NCBI GenBank assembly: GCA_016784245.1
Contig: JADHVA010000029.1
Coordinates: 1-8,302 of the forward strand
DNA from: Nanobdellota archaeon
GTDB lineage: Archaea > Nanobdellota > Nanobdellia > SCGC-AAA011-G17 > GW2011-AR17
Direction: 5' to 3'
DNA length: 8,302 bases
Made by a program: the position numbers and the translations under genes. The notes beneath the pieces were generated by a model. That model ran no database searches and was not told where the DNA came from. It was given only the letters and a program-made list of their open reading frames with translations. Shown piece by piece: positions 1-6,840 of this stretch (within the stretch, counting starts at the first letter, position 1; each line of letters begins with the position of its first letter).

Positions 1-197
1 ATAAACAAAGCTAATAAATTTTCAACTAAATGCGCATTTGATACATGTACAAATGGAAAAGTTATAATTCTCCAAAATTCCCCTGATAAAAATGCAGTTC
101 CTGAAAAACCTAATAATTCTATTGCATTTGGTAAAGCAACATAAACTCCTACTAATGCTATAAAAATTCCTGTAAAAAATATAATTATTTTTTTCAT
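1..197 (-). CDS. Rhomboid-family intramembrane protease, N-terminal part (cut by window edge)
   Basis: The gene reads off the left edge, so only the first 65 codons are visible. They give a Lys-led hydrophobic first segment (about residues 4-23), a loop, and then the rhomboid L1/TM2 motif: W42-R43, H51, H56 and N60. The offsets from W (+1, +9, +14, +18) are the same as W136, R137, H145, H150 and N154 of E. coli GlpG, where H150 and N154 belong to the oxyanion hole. The catalytic Ser (GxSG) and His lie beyond the window, so activity cannot be judged. Rhomboids cleave membrane segments inside the bilayer. The start ATG overlaps the TGA of the upstream 21-codon ORF (ATGA), with a purine stretch AAGGAAG at 203-209 as a weak Shine-Dalgarno. 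It is therefore probably co-translated with the surface-protein gene at 256-1374. Family assignment is fairly firm; substrate is unknown. Confidence 0.8.
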   Translation of the reverse strand, partial: MKKIIIFFTGIFIALVGVYVALPNAIELLGFSGTAFLSGEFWRIITFPFVHVSNAHLVENLLALF

Positions 198-259
198 TTT
201 TTCTTCCTTACATAAATTAAGACAATCAATCCTATAATAGCACTAACAAAACTTGTCAT
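194..259 (-). CDS. 21-aa single-pass membrane microprotein
   Basis: A short ORF fills the gap between the surface-protein gene and the rhomboid gene. The product is one hydrophobic helix (about residues 4-17, rich in Ile, Leu and Val) ending in RKKK, which predicts an N-out, C-in membrane peptide. Three signals support translation. Its ATG overlaps the TGA of the upstream gene (ATGA, 256-259). A GGAG Shine-Dalgarno at 266-269 sits 6 nt before the ATG. Its own TGA overlaps the ATG of the rhomboid gene (194-197). It could be a regulator or partner of the neighbouring proteins, or mainly a leader that couples rhomboid translation to the upstream gene. It resembles a free-standing C-terminal anchor (hydrophobic stretch plus basic cluster). 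I recognise no family, and a peptide this short could be non-functional. Confidence 0.55.
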   Translation of the reverse strand: MTSFVSAIIGLIVLIYVRKKK

Positions 260-1374
260 TTTTTTCTCCGTTTCAAAACATAATGTGATGTAAACAATAA
301 TGTTAATATCAAACCAAAGATAATATAGAAATTTACTTCTAAGCTTACTGCATTCTGTTTGTAAACTTTATCACTAACTTCATCAATAACATAATTCTCT
401 GACATAATTTCCAACTCTAAATCATATTCTTGATTCTCTTCTCTTAGTTCATAATATTTTTCAAAAACATGAACTTCTCCTGGAAGAATATCAAAATTAC
501 CTGTAATTGATCCTTTATTATCAATCTTTGTATGTAAATAAACTTCTATAACGCTAGCTCCAGTATTTCTAAAATAAACTTCAACATGAGTCTCATCAAA
601 ATTAACTTCTTCAATTTGTCCTTCTATTATAATATTATTTTCTTTTACAATACTAAATTCTTCACCTTTAGTTTCGTCACCAAACTCTAAATCCACATTA
701 TACTTTCCTCTTTCTAATGCTAAATCAAAGTTTCCAACAATTTCTTTATTTTCATATGCAAACAAATCAACATTAATTTCTTCTTCATAAACAATTTCAA
801 GATCATCATAAACTTTTATTTTTGCAATTTCTTTAATTTCTCTATTTCCTTCATTTGCAATATTCAATTTATAATGTATTTTATTATTTTCTTCACTATC
901 AAAAACTTCAAAATTTTCAATATTAGTTCCTTCAATTTCTTTATCATTAACTTTCAATAAAATATCTACATAATGTATAATTTGGTCCTCTAACAATGAA
1001 ATTCCCCCTTGTTCAACAACCATTATCATTAACTTAGCATCATAATTTCCATTTACTGTGTTTTTTGGAATTTTTACAACAACTGGAAAATTATATTCCT
1101 CTCCAGGTAATGCTTCAAAATTTTCTTCAACATAAATCCAATCTTCAACATCTCCAGTTACAAATATTTCTCCTTTAACTAAACCATTATCACTAAACTC
1201 TAAATTTAAATCCTCAATTATAATTGTTCCAGCGAGTGCATCATCAATAATTATTTCATTAATAGAATTTGCTTCTTTTATACTTGAACCAGTAAAACTT
1301 GGATTAATTGAAAGAAAAATAATACCTAAGAAGGTTAAAACTAAAAATATGATATACCTCTTTTCACCTTTCAT
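256..1374 (-). CDS. Surface protein with beta-sandwich domains and two membrane segments
   Basis: The 372-residue product has a basic N-terminus and a hydrophobic segment (about 7-23) acting as signal peptide or anchor, a long acidic beta-rich ectodomain (about 40-340), and a C-terminal transmembrane helix (about 347-365) followed by KRRKK. The ectodomain looks like a series of Ig-like/COG1361-like sandwiches. A first unit at about 60-145 contains a Pro-Gly-Glu turn (P90-G91-E92) and a VxVKIPKN stretch; two later units start near 166 (with NEGN) and 262 (with NTG). The layout recalls archaeal COG1361/COG1470 proteins and, loosely, bacterial WxL-interacting proteins. No catalytic motif is visible. 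A TATA-like box precedes the ATG and no Shine-Dalgarno is seen, so it probably heads its own leaderless transcript with the 21-codon ORF and the rhomboid gene. Location outside the membrane is well supported; function is unknown. Confidence 0.85.
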   Translation of the reverse strand: MKGEKRYIIFLVLTFLGIIFLSINPSFTGSSIKEANSINEIIIDDALAGTIIIEDLNLEFSDNGLVKGEIFVTGDVEDWIYVEENFEALPGEEYNFPVVVKIPKNTVNGNYDAKLMIMVVEQGGISLLEDQIIHYVDILLKVNDKEIEGTNIENFEVFDSEENNKIHYKLNIANEGNREIKEIAKIKVYDDLEIVYEEEINVDLFAYENKEIVGNFDLALERGKYNVDLEFGDETKGEEFSIVKENNIIIEGQIEEVNFDETHVEVYFRNTGASVIEVYLHTKIDNKGSITGNFDILPGEVHVFEKYYELREENQEYDLELEIMSENYVIDEVSDKVYKQNAVSLEVNFYIIFGLILTLLFTSHYVLKRRKK

Positions 1375-1396
1375 TGTATACTAATTAACTAAATAA

Positions 1397-1405
1397 TAAT
1401 ATAAA
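1397..1405 (-). promoter_or_regulatory. TATA box for the surface-protein/rhomboid operon
   Basis: TTTATATTA on the minus strand is preceded by the purine run GAAAGA (BRE-like) and is centred about 27 bp from the ATG at 1374. No Shine-Dalgarno lies in the 36-bp gap, so a leaderless transcript is likely. The region is AT-rich, so the match alone is weak; the spacing is what supports it. Confidence 0.5.
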
Positions 1406-1410
1406 TCTTT

Positions 1411-2598
1411 CTATTCATATCTTAATGCTTCAACTGGACTTAACCCAGATGCTTTGTAAGCTGGATATAAACCTGAAAGAATCCCTACTAATAACGCAAA
1501 GCCTAAACTTAGAAAAACAACATCCCATAATATTCCAATTTTCAAATATGAAAAACCTAACAAAGCCGCAACACCTTGTACACTAAATGCAAAGAAATAT
1601 CCTAATATGACTCCTAATATTCCTCCAGTTAAACCAATCAATGCTGACTCCATTATAAAAATTAAAAGTATTTTTTCTTTAGATGCACCAACAGCTTTCA
1701 TCAATCCAATTTGTTTTGTTCTTTCTAACACTGAAGTAAACATAGAATTCATAATTCCAATTCCACCTACAACTAAAGAAATTCCAGCAATTCCTCCAAG
1801 AATAAACTGAACAACTGAAAGTATACTTCCTAATTGTGTTAACAAACTATCTGGTGTAATAATTAAAAAATCATCATCATCTCTTGCATCCTCTAATTTA
1901 TCTGCAATTCTATCTGCAACTTCATTTAAATCCTCCCCCTCTTCAACTGCTGCATAAATAAAATTTATTCCATCATCTTTATCATACAAATCTTTTGCAT
2001 CTTCCAAAGGAACATATAAAACACCATCTGTAGCTTGATCTCCTGAAGTTTCTAAAATACCTACAACTTTAAACTTTTCATCTTCTATTTCTATACTATT
2101 TTTTACTAAAATTTCTTTATCAAAATAATCTTTTGCAAATGCATTCCCAATAATTGCAACTTTACTTTCTCCTGAACTAAACCAATCTCCTTCGTATAAA
2201 TCTAAATTGACATCAATCTTCCCATCTTCAACTAAATCATTATCAATTCCTTTAAGAAAAGCCATACCATCTGTATTATCAAAATTTACACTGGCTGTCT
2301 CAAAAATAACTCCTCCTGCATAATCAACACCTTTGACATCTTCAACAACTTCAAGATCATCTGTAGTTAATCCTTCAACTCCTGTTGGTGGTCCTGTTAA
2401 ACCTGCTGGTGTAACTCTGATTTTATCAGCACCTAAAACATTAAACTGTTCCACAATTGCATTTTCAAAACCTTCTCCTAAACTTATTAATGAAACTATT
2501 GCTGCAATCCCAATAATAACTCCAATAACTGTTAACCAACTTCTCAACTGTCTATGTTTCATATTATTCCAGCTAAACATAATAAATTCATCTTTCAT
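1411..2598 (-). CDS. MacB/FtsX-type ABC transporter permease (second paralogue)
   Basis: This 395-residue protein has the MacB layout: TM1 (about 21-40) after an HRQLRSWLT motif, a large extracytoplasmic MacB_PCD domain (about 42-255), then three C-terminal helices (about 262-286, 312-338, 357-382) forming the FtsX domain. The stretch at 278-306 (GGIGIMNS, VLERTKQIG, KAVGAS) and the PVEALRYE ending are family hallmarks. MacB/LolCE/FtsX proteins have no channel for ordinary import; they transmit ATP-driven motion to the outside (efflux, lipoprotein release or hydrolase control). It is clearly paralogous to the permease at 3289-4482 but lacks an adjacent ATPase of its own, so it presumably uses the ATPase at 5876-6556, either as a heterodimer with its paralogue or as an alternative homodimer. 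An internal ATG at codon 7 is a less likely start, because the TATA spacing fits codon 1. Confidence 0.93.
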   Translation of the reverse strand: MKDEFIMFSWNNMKHRQLRSWLTVIGVIIGIAAIVSLISLGEGFENAIVEQFNVLGADKIRVTPAGLTGPPTGVEGLTTDDLEVVEDVKGVDYAGGVIFETASVNFDNTDGMAFLKGIDNDLVEDGKIDVNLDLYEGDWFSSGESKVAIIGNAFAKDYFDKEILVKNSIEIEDEKFKVVGILETSGDQATDGVLYVPLEDAKDLYDKDDGINFIYAAVEEGEDLNEVADRIADKLEDARDDDDFLIITPDSLLTQLGSILSVVQFILGGIAGISLVVGGIGIMNSMFTSVLERTKQIGLMKAVGASKEKILLIFIMESALIGLTGGILGVILGYFFAFSVQGVAALLGFSYLKIGILWDVVFLSLGFALLVGILSGLYPAYKASGLSPVEALRYE

Positions 2599-2620
2599 AA
2601 AAATTAAGAAGATACTTTAC

Positions 2621-2628
2621 TTTATTTA
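2621..2628 (-). promoter_or_regulatory. Candidate TATA box for the second permease gene
   Basis: TAAATAAA on the minus strand is centred 26.5 bp before the ATG at 2598. No Shine-Dalgarno is visible. This would let the permease be expressed independently of the toxin-antitoxin pair directly upstream. The octamer is a weak match to the archaeal TATA consensus. Confidence 0.38.
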
Positions 2629-2638
2629 GATTTTGTAT

Positions 2639-2971
2639 TTAACTTGAAAAAATATTTACTAAATTTTCTTCTACTATCTTTATTTTATTTTTTTTTAATT
2701 TCCCCACTTTATATAATATCATTGATTGATCTATTGTTACTAATCTATCTGGCCTAATTATACTTGAGAATTTTAATTTTCCTTCTTCAAAATCTTTTTT
2801 ATTTAATTCTAAAGAATATTTCTCAGATTTAACAACACTTGTTATTTGGCTTAAAATAAAATCATCTCCATCAAGATTTGCAACAATTAATGCTGGACGC
2901 TTCTTTAAATTTGAAAAATCTGAAAATGGGAATGGTACAACAACAATATCACCTTTTACAAATTTTTCCAT
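2639..2971 (-). CDS. PemK/MazF-family toxin (predicted endoribonuclease)
   Basis: This 110-residue protein has the compact PemK/MazF SH3-like barrel signature: GDIVVVPFPFSD at 7-18, KKRPALIV at 23-30, SQITS at 41-45 and SIIRPDRLVTID at 70-81. In E. coli MazF, R29 and T52 are key RNase residues; R25 and T44 here are the likely counterparts. Members cut mRNA at short sequences when free of antitoxin. The ATG lies inside the end of the antitoxin gene (16-nt overlap, different frame), with GAGG at 2982-2985 10 nt upstream as ribosome site, so synthesis is coupled to the antitoxin. All conserved blocks are present and the length is normal, so there is no sign of decay. The RNA cleavage site cannot be predicted. 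Confidence 0.88.
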   Translation of the reverse strand: MEKFVKGDIVVVPFPFSDFSNLKKRPALIVANLDGDDFILSQITSVVKSEKYSLELNKKDFEEGKLKFSSIIRPDRLVTIDQSMILYKVGKLKKNKIKIVEENLVNIFSS

Positions 2972-3189
2972 GCTTTCTCATCCTCTTTGCTATTCCAATC
3001 TTTTGCAAAATTTTTTTCACTTAATAGAGCTGTTTCAGTAACTTTAATTGGTCTTATTTCAATTCTATTTTTGAAGGTTAGTATTATTACTTTTGATCCA
3101 ATTTTAAAACCCTTAATTTTTCTCATCTCTTTAGGTATTGTAATTTGTCCCTTTTCTGTAATTTTTGCTGTTCTCATTTCTTCTATCAT
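2956..3189 (-). CDS. AbrB/SpoVT-family antitoxin
   Basis: The 77-residue protein has an N-terminal swapped-hairpin AbrB DNA-binding domain (about residues 6-50) with the typical ITEKGQITIPKEMRK stretch (10-24) and a following GFKIGSKV. The C-terminal part (about 51-77) is polar and charged, as expected for the segment that wraps the toxin. AbrB-type antitoxins dimerise, block the cognate MazF-like toxin and repress their own promoter. An inverted repeat between the TATA box and the start codon is a good operator candidate. Two starts are possible: ATG at 3189, or codon 5 at 3177, where the AbrB domain proper begins. The first overlaps one arm of the inverted repeat and would leave a leader of only about 5 nt; the second would free the operator entirely from the coding region. 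Confidence 0.88.
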   Translation of the reverse strand: MIEEMRTAKITEKGQITIPKEMRKIKGFKIGSKVIILTFKNRIEIRPIKVTETALLSEKNFAKDWNSKEDEKAWKNL

Positions 3190-3212
3190 CTTACTTGTAA
3201 GAAAAGTAAGAT
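3188..3212. promoter_or_regulatory. Inverted-repeat operator candidate of the antitoxin/toxin pair
   Basis: ATCTTACTT (3188-3196) and AAGTAAGAT (3204-3212) form a perfect 9-bp inverted repeat with a 7-bp spacer. The spacer holds a further GTAAG (3197-3201), so three CTTAC/GTAAG half-sites lie within 21 bp. The repeat sits just downstream of the TATA box and covers the expected transcription start (about 3194). Binding by an AbrB dimer there would block initiation, consistent with autorepression. No U-tract follows, so a terminator is unlikely. Confidence 0.55.
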
Positions 3213-3216
3213 CTCT

Positions 3217-3224
3217 TATTTAAA
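3217..3224 (-). promoter_or_regulatory. TATA box of the antitoxin/toxin operon
   Basis: TTTAAATA on the minus strand, preceded by GAAAAG (BRE-like), is centred about 31 bp from the ATG at 3189. It predicts a transcription start near 3194, inside the inverted repeat. This is a consensus-quality archaeal TATA box. Confidence 0.6.
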
Positions 3225-3288
3225 CTTTTCTAAAATAAAATAATTCAGATTAATATGTCTTTCTAAGAAATTCTTGAAAAATTTTCAG
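3225..3288 (-). terminator. T-rich region after the first permease gene, possible terminator
   Basis: Immediately after the permease stop, on the minus strand, come a small inverted repeat (TGAAAA/TTTTCA, 3275-3287), a second one (AAGAA/TTCTT, 3265-3275) and a TTATTTTATTTTA tract (3230-3242). Archaeal terminators usually need T-rich tracts rather than stems, so the tract is the main evidence. The AT-rich background makes this tentative. Confidence 0.28.
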
Positions 3289-4482
3289 TCATTCTCTTAA
3301 TGCCTCCACTGGATATAACTTTGATGCCTCTCTCGCTGGTAGATAACCTGCTATCATTCCTACAATAAATGCAAACAATATTCCTCCTATAACAACAAAA
3401 TATTCAATTTGTATATCTAAATAAAGAAAACCTGCAGCTATAGCAGCTTCTCCTATTGCAAATGAAATTAATATTCCTAAAATAGCTCCCATGATTCCTC
3501 CAGTTAATCCAATCATTCCTGCTTCAACAACAAACATATTTCTTATATCTTCTGGAGATGCACCAACTGCTTTAAAGATTCCAATTTCTTTTTTTCTTTC
3601 CAAAACATTTGTATACATAGAATTCATAATTCCAACTCCACCAACAACTAAAGCAATAGCAGCAATACCTCCTAAAACAATTTGTAATATATCTAAAATA
3701 ACTCCAAATTGTTCTAAGACTTGTTCTAATTTTAAAACTGTAAAATCTTCATCTCCTCTAGATCTTTCTAATTGTCTTTCTATATCTTCAGCAATTCCAT
3801 TAATATCAACACCTTCAACTGTAATAACTTCAATGAAAGTAAGACCTTCTTCATCATCATAAATTCTTCTTGCATCTTCCATTGCAATATATGTATTAGT
3901 ATCATCTTCTTCATTTCCAAGAGGTTCAGCAATTCCAATAACTTCAAATTTTTCTCCTGCAATTTCAACTTTATTATTCACAACAATTTCTTTATCAAAA
4001 TAATTATCTGGATCTCTTGCTAATTTATATCCTAAAATTATAGAACCTTTTTCATTATTACTAAACCATCTTCCACTTTCTAAGTTCACACCTAAACCTT
4101 CAAACATTGTTTGTGCATCAACTTCAGTTTCATAACCCATAACTCCAGCAAACACATCTTCATTGTTGAAAGTTATAGTTTTTTTATCATAAAGATAAGA
4201 AGTTACATAATCAACTCCGACAATATCTTCAATTACATCAACATCATCTATCGTCAGTTCTCCAGTTCCTCTTACTTGTGTAAATCCTCCTGCAGGCATA
4301 ACATAAATTCTATTTGTTCCTAATTCTTCAAATTGAGAAGTAATAGCATTTTCTAAACCTTGTGAAGTAGAAACTAAAGCAACAATAGCTGCAATACCAA
4401 TTATTATTCCTAAGATTGTTAACCAACTTCTAACTTTCCTATGAGTAATACTTTGTATTGCAAATGTAATATAATCTTTCAT
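3289..4482 (-). CDS. MacB/FtsX-type ABC transporter permease (ATPase-linked paralogue)
   Basis: This 397-residue protein has TM1 at about 19-37 after HRKVRSWLT, an extracytoplasmic MacB_PCD domain (about 40-255) and the C-terminal FtsX domain with helices at about 262-286, 316-342 and 361-382. GGVGIMNS (281-288), VLERKKEIG (293-301), KAVGAS (304-309) and the PVEALRE end are diagnostic. The ATG overlaps the TGA of the COG1361-like gene (ATGA, 4479-4482) and there is no good Shine-Dalgarno, so translation probably depends on reinitiation. That places ATPase, surface protein and this permease in one operon and suggests they act as a complex. It shares near-identical blocks with the permease at 1411-2598, while the ectodomains differ, as expected for two subunits that meet different partners. 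Confidence 0.94.
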   Translation of the reverse strand: MKDYITFAIQSITHRKVRSWLTILGIIIGIAAIVALVSTSQGLENAITSQFEELGTNRIYVMPAGGFTQVRGTGELTIDDVDVIEDIVGVDYVTSYLYDKKTITFNNEDVFAGVMGYETEVDAQTMFEGLGVNLESGRWFSNNEKGSIILGYKLARDPDNYFDKEIVVNNKVEIAGEKFEVIGIAEPLGNEEDDTNTYIAMEDARRIYDDEEGLTFIEVITVEGVDINGIAEDIERQLERSRGDEDFTVLKLEQVLEQFGVILDILQIVLGGIAAIALVVGGVGIMNSMYTNVLERKKEIGIFKAVGASPEDIRNMFVVEAGMIGLTGGIMGAILGILISFAIGEAAIAAGFLYLDIQIEYFVVIGGILFAFIVGMIAGYLPAREASKLYPVEALRE

Positions 4483-5879
4483 TGTAAACTCTTGAAGAAT
4501 TTACCTATTTTATTTGGCCATAATTTAATTCTACTTGGTCTAAAAATCAGGATAATTCTAAATGGTAATTTTATTAATTCAACTAATCCTTTTTTAGCTG
4601 CAACATCTAATTTCTTTTCTATTCTCCAAGCTTTGTAGCTAAAGTAAATGAACAATATTATCAATAGATAACAAATATATTTGATTATACTTCTTGTACC
4701 ATTAGAATCTAATTCATATTTAGCAACTTCTGACCTAGTATACACAGGTAAACTCACACTAAATTCTTCTTCATATTCTTCATTGTATGCATCTTTATAT
4801 GTAACTTTAAAATTTAATTCAGTATCATCTTCTGCATTAACAAAAATATCATAAGTTGAAGTTTCAAAATCATCACTATCTAAATTACCTAAGTATTCTT
4901 TGTTAGCTCCAATAATAACATAATCTTCATCTTCTAATAATTCTATATTCATGAACTTTAATTCTGTAGGTCCAATATTACTTACAGAAACAACAATTTC
5001 TCCTTTTCCTCCTTCTTGAAAAGTATCAAAATCTTCTAAGTTAAATGATAAATCTGCTTCAGCACCAATCATAATTCCAAAAGTATCTTGTTTAATAAAT
5101 TCAGTACCATTAGAATTTTGGTAACTAATATTCATTGGAATTTTATAAACTCCAGCTTCTGCATCTTCTTCTACGATAATCTCAAAATTAAAAGTATAAT
5201 CTTCTCCTGCTCCTAATAAACTTAAACTTTTTTCTTTACTTGATTTGTAAGGTACAATTGGAACATCAACTGAATCAATTGCTAAAACAACATCAATATT
5301 TTTGTATGCACTTGTAGCTCCATTATTTACAGTAATATCTAACTCAGCAATTTTACCTGGAACTAAAATTTCTGGTTCACTAACAATACTATCAACATTT
5401 AATGTTGCTTCTATCTCTTGTACATTTATATCTAAATAAGGTGTATAAACTCCATTTGGATCATCTTCACTTGTATAAATAAATCTTAACTCATTATCTC
5501 CTGCAGGTGCATCATCTGCAACTCTAACAACAAACTTTTTTATTACTTGTTCTCCTGGTCCTAAATCTCCAACATCCCAAACAGTATCTTCTCCCTCTTT
5601 CAAAGTAAAAGGATAATTTTCTAAAAATTCTAATTCAATATTATCAACATCATCTTGACTTACAATAGAAGTTGAACTTGACTCATCAGTTTCAACAGCT
5701 ACCCACAGATCAAAATATTCTCCAGGTGCAACTGGTGCTGGTGTATATTTCATAATTTTCAACTTAACATCAACAACATTACTTTTACTTGTATCAATAA
5801 TTACAGAACTAGTACTTGCACTAACAATACTAGCTACCAATAAAAACATCAAAATAAATAAAATTATTCCTCTTTTCAT
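4479..5879 (-). CDS. COG1361-like secreted, membrane-anchored protein of the ABC operon
   Basis: The 466-residue product begins with a clear signal peptide (residues 1-21, basic start, hydrophobic core, ends ASIVSAS). About three beta-sandwich domains follow (38-155, 158-275, 276-378). Domains 2 and 3 show the CARDB/COG1361 pattern: a PGK or GGKGE turn, then TVNNG (183-187) or VSNIG (299-303). A transmembrane helix (about 401-415) is followed by a basic cytoplasmic tail of about 50 residues with an amphipathic, Lys/Arg-rich end. Placed between ATPase and permease with ATGA overlaps on both sides, it is probably the extracytoplasmic partner of the MacB-type permease, in the way periplasmic adaptors serve MacB or FtsX. 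GGTGGT at 5883-5888 is a close Shine-Dalgarno. Ligand unknown. Confidence 0.88.
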   Translation of the reverse strand: MKRGIILFILMFLLVASIVSASTSSVIIDTSKSNVVDVKLKIMKYTPAPVAPGEYFDLWVAVETDESSSTSIVSQDDVDNIELEFLENYPFTLKEGEDTVWDVGDLGPGEQVIKKFVVRVADDAPAGDNELRFIYTSEDDPNGVYTPYLDINVQEIEATLNVDSIVSEPEILVPGKIAELDITVNNGATSAYKNIDVVLAIDSVDVPIVPYKSSKEKSLSLLGAGEDYTFNFEIIVEEDAEAGVYKIPMNISYQNSNGTEFIKQDTFGIMIGAEADLSFNLEDFDTFQEGGKGEIVVSVSNIGPTELKFMNIELLEDEDYVIIGANKEYLGNLDSDDFETSTYDIFVNAEDDTELNFKVTYKDAYNEEYEEEFSVSLPVYTRSEVAKYELDSNGTRSIIKYICYLLIILFIYFSYKAWRIEKKLDVAAKKGLVELIKLPFRIILIFRPSRIKLWPNKIGKFFKSLQ

Positions 5880-6556
5880 TTTACCACCAGTCCATCTTTT
5901 AATTCAATAATTCTTTCTGCTTTCTTAGCTATATAATCATCATGTGTTACGATTATTAAAGTTTTCCCTTCTTTTTTGTGTAATTCTTGTAACAAAGCTA
6001 AAATTTGTTCTCCAGTTTTAGTATCTAAATTACCTGTTGGCTCATCTGCTAAAATTACTTCTGGATCATTTGATAAAGATCTTGCAATAGCAACTCTTTG
6101 TCTTTCTCCTCCACTTAATTCTGAAGGTTTATGATCTAATCTATGTCCTAAACCAACTTTTCTTAACAACAACTCAGCTCTTTTTTTTCTTTCATCTCCA
6201 TCATAACCTTGAAAGATCATTGGCACCATTACATTTTCTACTGTTGTTAAACTTGGAATTAAATTAAATGTTTGAAAAATAAATCCTATTTTCTTCCCTC
6301 TTATTTTAGCAAGCTCTCCTTCATCTAATCTAGCAATATTTTTCCCATCTAAGTATATATTACCTTTTGTTGGAATATCTAAACAACCAACCATGTTTAA
6401 TACAGTTGATTTTCCACTTCCACTCTTACCTATAATAGAAACAAACTCTTTTTCTTTTATCTCAATATTAATTCCTCTAATTGCTGGAACTTCAACTTCA
6501 CCTAATTTATAGATTTTCCAAGCATCTTGAACTCTAATCACACTCTTTTTTGACAT
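5876..6556 (-). CDS. LolD/MacB-type ABC transporter ATPase
   Basis: At 226 residues this is a normal-length nucleotide-binding subunit with every motif intact: Walker A GKSGSGKST (43-51), Q-loop Q95 in IFQTFNLIP, signature LSGGERQ (147-153), Walker B VILADEP (167-173), D-loop GNLD (175-178) and H-loop H205. The IFQTFNLIPSLT stretch and the EPTGNLD ending of Walker B are typical of the LolD/MacB/FtsE subfamily, which pairs with FtsX-domain permeases rather than importers. It powers the complex from the cytoplasmic face. It is the first gene of an operon with the COG1361-like protein and one permease (ATGA overlap with the former), and is the only ATPase here to serve both permeases. The start is supported by a TATA-like box 26.5 bp upstream. 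Confidence 0.95.
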   Translation of the reverse strand: MSKKSVIRVQDAWKIYKLGEVEVPAIRGINIEIKEKEFVSIIGKSGSGKSTVLNMVGCLDIPTKGNIYLDGKNIARLDEGELAKIRGKKIGFIFQTFNLIPSLTTVENVMVPMIFQGYDGDERKKRAELLLRKVGLGHRLDHKPSELSGGERQRVAIARSLSNDPEVILADEPTGNLDTKTGEQILALLQELHKKEGKTLIIVTHDDYIAKKAERIIELKDGLVVK

Positions 6557-6578
6557 GTATTATAATAAACCAGAACTA

Positions 6579-6586
6579 CTAATAAA
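6579..6586 (-). promoter_or_regulatory. TATA-like box of the ATPase operon
   Basis: TTTATTAG on the minus strand, preceded by ATAAAG, is centred 26.5 bp before the ATG at 6556, with no Shine-Dalgarno in between. It fits a leaderless start of the ABC operon. The sequence is only a moderate TATA match. Confidence 0.45.
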
Positions 6587-6596
6587 CTTTATGGCT

Positions 6597-6818
6597 TTAC
6601 TTTAACTTTTTTAATTTTTTTTTCTTCTCTTTTAATATTTTACTAGCTTCATTTATTTGTTCCTCAAGAATTTTTATATAATATTTCAAATATTGTTTCT
6701 TATCCATCTTTGCAACTCTTTTTGTTTTCTTCTCAATATTTGTAGAAACTAATTTTGCTCTAGTACTTAATCTTCGCAAATCAATTTTCTTTTCTTCTTT
6801 TTTCTTTTTCCAAAACAT
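6597..6818 (-). CDS. Small Lys-rich helical protein, unknown function
   Basis: The 73-residue product contains 24 Lys and 4 Arg and no membrane segment. It starts with MFWKKKK, has a polar middle, and ends in a helix (about 40-73, KKQYLKYYIKILEEQI then Lys repeats) that could form a short coiled coil or bind nucleic acid or acidic membrane surfaces. I recognise no family. A consensus TATA box 26.5 bp upstream of the ATG argues for a real, leaderless gene. It lies 40 bp upstream of the ATPase gene on the same strand, but that gene has its own TATA candidate, so co-transcription is uncertain. Its basic character resembles the tail of the membrane protein at 7167-8243. Confidence 0.65.
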   Translation of the reverse strand: MFWKKKKEEKKIDLRRLSTRAKLVSTNIEKKTKRVAKMDKKQYLKYYIKILEEQINEASKILKEKKKKLKKLK

Positions 6819-6840
6819 ATTTCTTTAATTTACTTTAAGT

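Noticed and set aside
1607..1810. Plus-strand ORF opposite the second permease
   Set aside because: Shadow frame of a well-supported permease gene; Pro/Ile/Asn-rich product without recognisable domain or start signals.
2333..2629. Plus-strand ORF of 98 codons
   Set aside because: Antisense to the N-terminal half of the second permease, with low-complexity Ser/Thr-rich translation; shadow.
2987..3223. Plus-strand ORF with a hydrophobic translation opposite the antitoxin
   Set aside because: The hydrophobicity arises from reading the complement of a Lys/Glu-rich AbrB gene; no promoter or ribosome site.
3491..4638. Several plus-strand ORFs and one minus-strand ORF overlapping the first permease and the COG1361-like gene
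   Set aside because: Alternative frames of strongly supported genes; translations are Asn/Ile/Phe-rich or Leu/Lys-rich low complexity.
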